The notes under the pieces are model-generated. The model saw only the letters and a list, made by a program, of their open reading frames with translations, was not told where the DNA came from and did no database searches. Below, piece by piece: positions 9,442-18,542 of a DNA stretch of 64,000 nt. Position numbers and translations under genes: made by a program. Where the stretch lies: positions 4,278,001 through 4,342,000 of the forward strand of contig NC_047068.1 of NCBI RefSeq assembly GCF_902459465.1, written 5' to 3'. Position 1 is the first letter of the stretch; every line of letters begins with the position of its first letter. Origin of the DNA: Asterias rubens (taxonomy: Eukaryota; Echinodermata; Asteroidea; Forcipulatida; Asteriidae).

Positions 9442-12400
9442 TCAGGTATAAATATTATCCAAGTTGAACAATGGACCATTTTCACCATCTGTCAAAGCAA
9501 AACAAAATACATAAATATTTTTGACTAAAAAAGTTATTAAAATAACGTAAGAAATTGACATTAAGATTAAAACATTGGCAATGTATTTCATGTACTTGAA
9601 CTGACGAGTCTCACATCTTACCCTTTCCTTGCTGTTCTAATTGAGCTTTGAGTGTCTTAATTTCATCCTGAAGTGCTTGATATGCCTGTGATCAGTGAAG
9701 AAGAAACAAAAACAACCCCAAAGGTATGGTTAGAGAGTGGAACCTCAAGCACTGCTTCTATCCGCTAGGCCTCCATGCCAACCCCGAGGAAACACCCCCC
9801 CCCCCTCCTAAGCCTTTCTCTCCGTCCTCTGAGAAAGTGTCCTTGAGATGACACAACTCGGACCACCTCTTTTCTTGTAACAAATCTTTGTGTTTAAAGG
9901 CACTAGAAAGGTTGCAAGAGATGAATGAAAGCATAACACCCTTGTTGTTTGTGTGCTTACAGATGCATAAGAAAAGACTTCAGCTGAAGTCTTCTGGGGG
10001 AGCTATTTTTCACAATGTTTTATACCATCAGCAGCTCGCCATTGCTTGTAACCAAGTAAGTTTTTATGCCAACAACTATTTTGAGTAATTACCAATAGTG
10101 TCCAGTGCTTTTAAGTATTACTAAGACCCAAAATGTCTTACCACTGAGCAGGACTCCAATGAGTCAAAGTGATCACCCTGTGGTCCGTCATGTGTGTTGC
10201 TTTTCTCAGGGTGTTTATGCAGCTCTTTCTTTACTGGATCCATGATCAGACCGGCTTCTTGGAAGATTTTATCCAGTTTCTTCTTGTATCCCTGCGATTT
10301 AAATGAATCAGGTTTACAGCTGAAAACATGCATTGTGTCATTTGTTTACAACTGTGAGGTACTCCGCCAATATTTTGGTCAATAATCCCCAAACATCCAA
10401 GGTCTGAGAAGTGTTTTCCAGATTTCGATCACTATTTGGGATTTAGAGGACCCGATATAAACTTTTGAGTCGAACAAATTGCAAAAGTTTGTTTTATCGT
10501 TGATTCTTCTTTATTGGGTTGTTATTGATGACATATCCAAAATGGGACAAGAGTTTCAACCAATAAGTGACCTAATTTGCATATATAAGTGTTTCTCAGA
10601 TTGCGTCTTGCTATTTTTATTTTTCCTGCATGGCAAAATCTCTCAATATTTTCGACAATCTCTCACCTTTTCAAATGAAATAGTCACATATTAGTTTAAT
10701 TGTATACATCTCCATTTACATAGGATTAAAACAATCGAACGATTCCAAAAACCAAAGGTAGACTTAGCCTTTAAAACATACTGTTCAATACAGTGCGTTG
10801 GTGTAAGCGTACACAGGGAGTTCAAACTCACCTGCTGTGTTATTTCCTCATTGAATAATTCTCCCTCGATTTCGTCCCATCTGCTCTGAAGTGATCCGGG
10901 TAGTGTTGGGTAAACTGGAAAGGGGACATAAAATTCACAATAGTAATACAAATAAATCTTTCTGGTATTGAACCAATTTACAACATGCTTGGATTTCCTC
11001 TCATTGCACTTGTTTTTTTCTAATCTACCGAGTCCTGTCAGTACTTGAGCAGAAGCAGCAGAATTTCAGCCCTGGGTTTTCACCTTTGAGGGGGCAAAAG
11101 CGCACTTCCATTGAAAAATCAAAACAAAATTAAGGAAACTTTCAAGAGGACACCAAGGCCAGGGGCACCAAGGCCAAGACCAGGGCCACATAAAGAGACC
11201 TCTCGGTAATTACCAGCCTGGAATCTGACATGATTCTTACAATTCTAGAATAACCAGAATTTCCTACAGTGTCCCAGCCTTCAAATGTGCTCTCAAAACC
11301 AACCTTTTTCCGTCTACAAAGCTGGTCGTCTTTGTATGCGTTCTGTCTTTTCCCCTTCTTTCTTCGACGCCTTTTATCCTTTGGCAATTTGGCGCTTTTA
11401 CAAAAACAGTTTTTATTTTATTTCTTGGTCATATGATAAAGTCTAGACTTACCAAGTAATGAATGCTTATGGCAGACAAGTGGGGTGTTAAAGACCATGG
11501 CGTATTCACAGGTAGAAGGCTCAGACACATTGACTATGGAATTCAAGGCACCACAGGCTAGTTGCACCTACATCGAGAGAAAGAAAGAAAAAACGGGATC
11601 TCAGGATGAAAAAGTTTTGAACTTATGAAAATTCATGGAATATTTACTTACAGAAACTTACACTAGAATATTTTATTAGACACATTCGCAGCTGGATGCT
11701 GAATTGCACGATTATTACAAGGGAATAAAAATACTTGAGAAGATAAAACAAGAAAATTTGAAAAATTAATTGCAAAATTTTAAATGAATAAAAACTACAT
11801 GACTTAAAGGCAGTGGACACTATTGGTAATTACTCAAAATATTTATTAGCATAAAACCTCACATGGTAACGAGTAATGGGGAGAGGTTGATAGTATGAAT
11901 CACTGTGAGAAACGGCTCCCTCTGAAGTGCCATAGTTTTCGAGAAAGAAGTAATTTTCCAAGAATTTGATTTCAAGACCTCAGGTTGAGAATTTGAGGTC
12001 TCGAAATCAAGCATCTGAACACACACAACTTCGTGTGACAAGGGTGTTTTTTCTTTCATTATTATCTCGCAACTTTGACGACTGATTGAGTTCAAATTAT
12101 CACAGGTTTGTTATTTTATGCGTATGTTGAGGTACACCAAGTGAGAAGACTGGTCTTCGACAATTACCAATAGTGTCCATTGCCTTTAAACACAAGTTTT
12201 TTTATGAGCACTTACTGAAACCTGTCTGTTTTTTTCACCGCACTCGTCGCCTTCTTTCATCAACATTTTCTTGAAGGTGTTCCTCTCTATGCTCCACTCT
12301 TGCCATACCCTGAAGAGGTTAAAAGAAGTATTGAACGTTAAAGAAACCTCATTGTACATTAGATTCTCGACTGAGCAACTTCACACCTCCCCCCACCCAA

Positions 12401-15400
12401 CCCCAAATCCAACAGAACCTTGCTACACCACTCCCCAGGGTCCAATTCAATAATGCCTGTAAACATAAGAACTTCTTACTGAACAGAAACTGGTAACAGA
12501 CACAATTCCTTAAAGTTTACATTGTTGCAAATGGTGCCCCACTAATTGTATGCTTAGCAAGGACATTTGCTAAGCAGTATTTTCTGCTTAACAGCTTTAT
12601 GAAGTTGGGCCCATGTTCGGGAGGGAATATGGGGACACAGATAACTAAACAATTTAGTGAGTAATTTATGCAAAGTAAAGCGAGTAAACAATATAATCTG
12701 TGAGAATGCAAGGGGCATATTCATTTTGCAAGGGGCACTTCTGTTACAAAGGAGGTCTACATGATCACTTTGACGGGGGACCAAGGCCAAAACCCGGGGC
12801 AGATCAGGCCTCAGTCATTTCAGTAAAACTCACAGATTTCAGAGACTGAAAAAAAAACCTTACTTACCCTAAAACACCACTGTAGGGGTTCCATCTCAAA
12901 CTCTGCTCATGCTGTGTCACATTCTGGAATGGACAAAACTCATACTTGTACCTTGTGGGGGGGGGGGGGGGGAGTAAAAAAGACACATTTGGACTATTTG
13001 AAAGTCCAGAGCAAAATGTAACATGTGTATTGCTTCTACTACAGGTATATATATACATTATCAGAACCATGAACATTATGCATTGGCTTATATATAGTAT
13101 CACCACTAATAAATATTAATTAGTGATAAAGACATTTGTAACGCACCTAATGCAAAAAGCCTCTAAGTGCATAAAAAGAACGGTAAAATATACAATTACA
13201 AATAAGCAGCTTCAGACAAATAAGTTTTTAACAGAGACTTAAAACATTGTAAAGAACTAGCCTGGCGATTGCACAGGAAGACTATTTCATAAAAACGGTG
13301 CAGCGTACAAAATGATCTGTGGCCCCCCTAAAATGAAAAAGCTCTTGTAGTTGAAAGTTGACTCTTGAGGAGATCATAAAGTCCGAGTAGGGAAATAATG
13401 GTGAACAAGTTCAGATAAATAAGCAGGAGATTGACATGTTTGAGCCTGGAAATATAACAGAAGAATTTAATAACTTGTAAACAACTTAACTGGGAGCCAA
13501 TAATATTTCAGCTGAATTGGACTTACGAGTCTATAATTTTTGAGAAGCATCTTCCGTACAATCTCTTCAGATGAGGAGGACCTGCAGTTCAAGAAATTAA
13601 TAATAGCGTTATTAACTTAAGATGTTCACATTTTGATTTAATAGGGGAACATACAAAAGATATGCCCTTTTCGGTTCAGACTGGCTTAGCCCCGCAGTTG
13701 TTTTTACAATCTCGGTGCTTCGCATCTGCACTCAGGGCTTCAGATGAGAGGACAAAGCCTGAAGTCGAAAAACAAAGCCAAGGCCGTGGATACGAAAATG
13801 GCTATAGTTTAATTTTGGGTTGAACAAAGAAAAATCAACTGTAGTGGGACATGAACCTGCGACCTCCAGATTAACCTTCCGGGGCTCTTTCCCAGTGAGC
13901 TATCCTAGCCCTGATGTTAGTGGTCTCCAATCTTGAAGTGGTCTTACATGTACAATTCTTCTAAAGATGAGTGATAATTACAATGTGTACAATATTAATT
14001 TTGGTTGTTACACATTTTTTCACAAGGCTCAGGAAAGTATAAAGTTGGTGTATGGGTAAAAACCAAAATTAATATTATTTATCCCCGATGCAAATGTATC
14101 ATCTTAAATGTGTACAAGTTGGCACTCTAGTTGGAAAGACACTACTCTCGGATTGCAACGGTTGTGGTCCACTCGAGTTATATGCTTGTGGTTTATGTTC
14201 ATCGGTGTTGGTAAAACAAAAAGAAATATTCTTTATCCCTGATGCAAATTTTCATCTGTAAAACTGTTGCAGTACCCGCTGCTAAAATTATATAGAATTT
14301 GAACTGCCTCTAGCTACCGGGCAATTTCAGTGGTTTAGTTGGTAAGACACTGCTCTAGAAATTGCAATGGTCGGGGTTTGAATCCCACCCAAGTAATATG
14401 CCTGGGGATTTTTCACAGAGCTTGGGAAAGTACTGAGTATACAGTGCTAACACACATCATGTAAATGGGTAAAACCAAATTCTTTATCCCCGGTGCAAAT
14501 TTACATCTATAGTTTACATATCCATAAAGACAAAGCGACAAAATAGTACAACGACAAACACTCCATTCTTCATGCTCAAACAATAATTTCAATGAACATT
14601 TATAAAGCGCTCTAATCAACATAAATGTTTATGGCGCCATTTAAAATCTCATATGAGCATGAGAATCTTCACAAAAAACCTACCTGAGAAATTGGAGGGT
14701 TTGACTTTCGGCTGAAGGCTCTCTGGTTCATTGTTGTTATCATAGTTTTGCCTATGTACAAAGAGGAATATTAAGTTACATGCTTAAGTCTGTAGGTATA
14801 GACGGTCCATGATTGACCTCATAGGTACATGTATGACCTTTTTATGACTGACCTCACAGGTCCACCTGCCCATGATTAACCTCACAGGTAAGACCAGTTC
14901 ATGATTTACATCATAGGTATGACTTGTCCATGATTTACATCACAGGTATGACCTGTCCATGATTGACCTCACAGGTATGACCTGTCCATGATTGACCTCA
15001 CAGGTATGGCCCATCCATGATTGACCTCACAGGTATGACCAGTCCATGATTGACCTCACAGGTATGACCTGTCCATGATTGAACTCACATGTATGACCTT
15101 TTCATGATGAACCTCACAGGTATGGTCCGTATGATTGACCTCACAGTTATGACCTGTCGATGGTTGACCTCACAGGTATGACCTGTCGATGATCGACCTC
15201 ACAAGTGTGACCGGACTACAACCAATAATACTCAGAGTGTTAAAATGAACTTTGCTGAGTTGAAAATAACTATCAGACAGGAAACAGTTATGTTAACATG
15301 TTTTGATCCTGGGAATGCGAATGCCATACAACAATGTTTCACAGTTGAGATGAACACATTTCAAATGTTCTGAATTGTTTGTTGCAATTTTGTGACGTCA

Positions 15401-17310
15401 AAATTTGTATGTACGTGGTTCATTTAAAAACAAATTTTTGAGTTCAAGCTCATAAGACACTTGATGCGAGGCTCTGTACTTGAGACTTCTCACTCAGAAT
15501 ACAAATGATCTTACCCTGTGTTTATCGGTTCTTCTACCATTCTCATCCGGACTTGACGAGCTGAAACATTGTTCCCATCTGCATAAAGGATGAATACAAC
15601 TCAATTAGCACATTTACCCCTTAAAGGCACTGGACACTATTGGTAATTAATAATTATAATAATAACCCGTTTTTATATAGCGCTTTTCACACCCGGAGGG
15701 CGTCCCAAAGTGCTTCACATTATTACCCCTGGTCACTGGGCCTTAATTCACTCCTTAAACCATCTCAACTCCCTGGTGGGGAGTATACAGCCTTGTGCAA
15801 CATTAATATGCGCTACTCGGCAAAATCAATCACAAGAACCATCTCTGCCCTCACAGGTACCCATTTACCTCTGGGTGGAGAGAAGCAATTACACAAGTGT
15901 CACGACTGGGATTCAAACCTACACACTGCTGAACAGAAGCACCAGAGCTCGAGTTCGGTGCTCTTATCCGCACGGCCACGACACCCTTAACGGTTTATTA
16001 TTATTAATTTCTCAAAATAACTGCAAAAAAAAATTACTTGGTTACGACCAATGGAGAGCAGTTGATAGTATACACATAATGAATGTTTATGAGTGCAATG
16101 GTGCGAATATGTTCATGAGTTGAAAGATGGAATGTTCTATTCAACGAGGCGGAGCCGAGTTGAATGGAACATTCCAGCTTTCAACGAATGAACATATTCG
16201 CACCACTGCACGAATGAAAAACGTTCTTTATTTGTTTTATATAACATCCAAGTAGATCTTTGTCATTTTGATTGAAAGATACAACTTTCACTCAACAAAC
16301 AATTTCAACTGTAGAAGCCGAATGCTAGTAATTTTACTATGCCTTCTTGTAGTAGTAACACCTGCTGCGTTACCAAAGACACGCGCACGCAGTGATGTTT
16401 TTACTCAGCTTTTTCGTTCCATCCGCTGGCAGCGTGCAATGGTACTTTTCGGATGGAACGAAAAAGCACGGTGAGTGACTCAGCGTGCAATGGTACTTTT
16501 ATTTGCTATCACGTGACGGACAATCCTCCAATCAAATGGCAAGGATCTGCTTGGGTGTTATATAATATAAACTATTGTTAGAAACAGCTCCCTCTGAAGT
16601 AACATATTTTTTTTAGTGAGAGGTAAATTCTCACTCAACATGCTCAAGTAATAAAATGCTCTCAGCTGAAGCCTTTTATTATGCATCTGAAAGCACACAA
16701 AGTAATGCAACAAGGGTGTTTGTTATTTTATGCAAGGGTGTTTGTTATTTTATGCCTATGATGAAAAGATATCTACACAAGTTCTCCTTCATGCCCACAG
16801 CAGTCAGACTATGGAACGCACTCCCTGCAGATGTCATCACCGCTCCATCGGTGACCATCTTCAATCAGGTCACACATCTACAGTACACCCATTAGTTTCA
16901 ACTAGGGCATAGATAGGGGATACTTGCACTTTTTCTAAGCACAACTTTACACCTGTTTCACGCACAACTAGTCTTGCTAGCTTTTACATCCAAAAGTGGA
17001 CTTTGCTGAGTACCAGCATAGATGTTGATAAATGTCGTGAGTTGTCGGTAATCGGTATTTAGTGCGACCGATGGAGGCAACTCTGCATCGTTCAGCGTAA
17101 CGTTTAATGTCCGGAATCTGGGCAGCAACATTTTCCCGAAAATGTTATCGAAACTGACTGCAAAACGTACAAAAAAGTCAGGTGGATGCTTCAGAAAACA
17201 AATCAAAATCGAATCAAGTCGTTTTAAAACTTACCATTGACCACGACCAAGAGTAAAATCGTTAGATACAGAACAGTGGTGAAAAAAAGTTGGCAACCGG
17301 AGGCTGCCAT
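9442..17310 (-). CDS. GNPTG: N-acetylglucosamine-1-phosphotransferase subunit gamma (11 exons)
   Basis: Exons on the minus strand: 17310-17235, 15578-15515, 14751-14684, 13581-13527, 12951-12868, 12309-12216, 11567-11453, 10914-10832, 10291-10142, 9685-9622, 9488-9442. All phases join to give 299 aa (human about 305). Residues 1-25 are a signal peptide. An MRH (mannose-6-phosphate receptor homology) domain follows: [53 protein letters not shown] and TPLVCH keep the paired cysteines and the N-V-T glycosylation site. The C-terminal part has [17 protein letters not shown] and an LESC helix region as in the vertebrate protein. The gamma subunit supports the Golgi GlcNAc-1-phosphotransferase that starts the mannose-6-phosphate tag on lysosomal hydrolases. 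The short last exon was placed by acceptor and phase alone and is the least certain. It is divergent to CHMP6. Confidence 0.95.
9894..10114. mobile_element. TTAA-1 MITE, internally deleted, GNPTG intron 9
   Basis: Starts TTAAAGGCACT and ends GTCCAGTGCTTTTAA in inverted orientation. Only about 220 bp long, so it lacks a large middle part. It lies 27 bp downstream, in transcript terms, of the donor of the LESC-coding exon. Confidence 0.7.
11804..12189. mobile_element. TTAA-1 MITE, complete reference copy (386 bp)
   Basis: It opens TTAAAGGCAGTGGACAC and closes with the inverted GTGTCCATTGCCTTTAA. Between are TTGGTAATTACTCAAA, GGCTCCCTCTGAAGT, a short internal palindrome GAGGTCTCGAAATCAAGC, AGCATCTGAA-CACACAA and GGTTTGTTATTTTATGC, all shared by other copies. 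TTAA at both ends suggests a TTAA target duplication, as in Kolobok or piggyBac families; the AGG terminus leans to Kolobok. No open frame. It lies in GNPTG intron 6. Confidence 0.85.
12438..12614. repeat. PAL-4 short copy in GNPTG intron 5
   Basis: The left end is GGGTCCAATTCAATAATGCC and the right end is TTTATGAAGTTGGGCCC. The middle keeps ATGGTGCCCCACTAATT and GCTTAGCAAGGACATTTGC, closely matching the copy at 48166-48360. These two represent a short subfamily of under 200 bp. Confidence 0.65.
12957..12972 (-). other. Poly-C polypyrimidine tract of a GNPTG splice acceptor
   Basis: A run of 16 G on the plus strand is 16 C on the sense strand, ending only four bases before the AG (12953-12952) that opens the exon coding YKYEFCPF. 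The usual U-rich tract is absent, so the homopolymer appears to serve as the polypyrimidine tract of a conserved exon. Confidence 0.6.
13835..13912 (-). mobile_element. SINE-3 fragment (tRNA-derived head)
   Basis: On the minus strand the sequence reads GATAGCTCACTGGGAAAGAGC, then GGTTCATGTCCCACTACAG and TTTTTCTTTGTTCAACCC. These are a degenerate A box and B box followed by the tail shared with copies at 18835, 29985 and 58548. The anticodon arm does not fold, so it is not a tRNA gene. Confidence 0.5.
14005..14515 (+). mobile_element. SINE-2 copies in GNPTG intron 3
   Basis: TTTAGTTGGTAAGACACTGC (A-box region) and GGGTTTGAATCCCACCC (B box) mark a tRNA-derived head near 14335-14390, followed by TATGCCTG and GTATACAGTGCTAACACAC. 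An earlier, more diverged copy precedes it (about 14090-14200). The 3' part ends with TTTATCCCCGGTGCAAATTT. Other copies are at 20175, 21225, 21488, 36975 and 42798, mostly on the minus strand. Confidence 0.65.
14797..15211. repeat. 29-bp minisatellite in GNPTG intron 2
   Basis: About 14 tandem units of roughly 29 bp, each built on CATGATTGACCTCACAGG followed by TATGACCTGTC. Units differ by scattered substitutions and a few length changes; the central units are the most alike. It lies 45 bp upstream (plus strand) of a noncoding stretch and does not touch an exon. Confidence 0.9.
15646..16003 (-). mobile_element. SINE-1 (tRNA-Ser/Leu-like head), nested in a MITE
   Basis: On the minus strand it begins GTGTCGTGGCCGTGCGGATA, continues with a long variable-arm region (CTCTGGTGCTTCTGTTCAGC) and a B box GGTTTGAATCCCAGTCGTGA, and ends in GCGCTATATAAAAACGGG followed by an ATT-rich tail. 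The head resembles a type II tRNA (Ser or Leu). The plus-strand open frame of 116 aa over it is incidental. Confidence 0.75.
16085..16222. repeat. Palindrome with GGCGGAGCC apex
   Basis: An imperfect inverted repeat of about 138 bp: TGCAATGGTGCGAATATG and CATATTCGCACCACTGCA form the outer arms, GAATGTTCTATTCAAC and GTTGAATGGAACATTC the inner arms. The apex is CGAGGCGGAGCCGAG (16146-16160). It is inserted in the TTAA-1 element described for 15621-16760. A second short inverted pair (TTTTTCGTTCCATCCG and CGGATGGAACGAAAAA) follows at 16408-16466. Confidence 0.75.
16761..16895 (+). pseudogene. 3' end of a LINE reverse transcriptase (fragment)
   Basis: The frame codes for [20 protein letters not shown] followed by [13 protein letters not shown] and a stop at 16893-16895. 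The F-P-x-A-x-R-x-WN-LP-x-V-x-AP-S pattern is the usual C-terminal end of CR1/L2/Rex-type LINE ORF2 proteins. Only about 45 codons remain, so it is a dead 5'-truncated copy, abutting a truncated TTAA-1 element. Confidence 0.6.
16938..17035. repeat. Segment duplicated at 17912-18018 around GNPTG exon 1
   Basis: ACCTGTTTCACGCACA, CTAGTCTT, TTTACATCCA and AAGTGGA-TTTGCTGAGTACCA recur in the same order and orientation at 17912-18018. The two copies flank GNPTG exon 1 as direct repeats about 970 bp apart, with moderate divergence. No coding or known repeat identity. Confidence 0.7.
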
Positions 17311-18542
17311 GTTGGAATCAACCTCGTTACCTTTAACTTCGTTCTCGCTCGCTGTTTAAAAGGCATTGATCTGAATAGTAAACAAGATGCACACGCATAG
17401 GAACGAGGTGGTGATCATGACTCACAATATTTTGGAAGAGCACAACGATCGATTTGCAGGGTGAGTTGTCTCTTTGGGAAGTTATTTCTAGCCCAAATAA
17501 TGATGATTAGAAAGGGTACTTCAAGATGATTTAATTTTTAATATTGTTACCATTCATGTGTATTTGAGTTTGGTTCCACTGTGTGTCACCGATCCCGTTA
17601 TTTGTGATCATAAATGTGGGTGTTCAGTGCGGTGTCATGTGTGATTGTAAATAAATAAATGATGACGGTGGAGGGAATCCCCCAAATGGTAAATATGTGA
17701 TCGTAGCCGATCGTACCCTACATCCTCATGGAGACCAGAGGATTACACTAACAGATTTGCCCATATTGTTCACCACTTAAAAAAATCTGATCACTGCATT
17801 TTTTTTATATATTACACAGCACAGACCATTCACTCAAAACAATGATCAGTCACTGCTTTAACCAGTGGTTATTGCACCTACTAAACTATTTTCTAAATCT
17901 ATTATTATTAAAGATCAACTTTCCACCTGTTTCACGCACACCTAGTCTTCACCTCCGCTTGTTTTAGTTTACATCCAGAAGTGGAATTTGCTGAGTACCA
18001 CTCAGTGTCGATGTAGATAGACTATGTACGTACAGAACAGTGTTGTGTTGGGCGCAAACTTCAATCCACACACAAACTTAATATTTTCTGCTGAGTATGC
18101 AAACATAATGACCCGATTTCATTTTTTTGCACACAGGTTTTAGCCTGCGCACCAGATATTTCAAGCAAATTTCAAGCCTTGCACAAATTTGGTGCTGTCA
18201 AAAACTTTTTTTTATCGGCTTTGGCTGCATGCCCATTGCCTAGGCCTATAGTGTAAGCGTCGTGAATCCTTGTGAATTTAAAAGTTGTTTTATTGATTAA
18301 AACCACAAAAGTCCAAATGGTGATTAGACAGACAGGATAACAATCATCGAGGTAGATTCACTTTCACTTTCTGTCCAAACCATGCCAGTTACTTACAATT
18401 AAGTTAACTTTGTTGACAATTTTTATTATTTTTTTGAATAAGCATTTTACTCGTAATTCTTCATCAGCTATGTGCCATTACTCCTCACATGCTGAGTGAG
18501 GTGCCAGAAGTGGCGAATGATTGAGATTTGCACTGATGCATC
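17311..18542. promoter_or_regulatory. Divergent GNPTG / CHMP6 intergenic region
   Basis: The start codons of GNPTG (17310, minus) and CHMP6 (18543, plus) face away from each other across 1,232 bp with no other gene. The region must hold both 5' UTRs and start sites. I see no clear TATA box or CpG-rich core near either start. It includes the direct-repeat copy at 17912-18018. Confidence 0.55.

Larger units (their letters stand above)
15621..16760. mobile_element. TTAA-1 MITE split by two later insertions
   Basis: The left end TTAAAGGCACTGGACAC starts at 15621. The element resumes at about 16005 (TTTCTCAAAATAACTGC to GTTGATAGTATA at 16072), and again near 16565 (AGAAACAGCTCCCTCTGAAG) to about 16760. 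A SINE-1 (15646-16003) and a palindromic element (about 16073-16560) separate the parts. The right terminus is lost at the junction with a LINE fragment. It lies in GNPTG intron 1. Confidence 0.65.

Noticed and set aside
15640-16123. Plus-strand frames of 116 and 137 codons
   Set aside because: They run through a SINE-1 on the opposite strand and into a MITE; no protein similarity.
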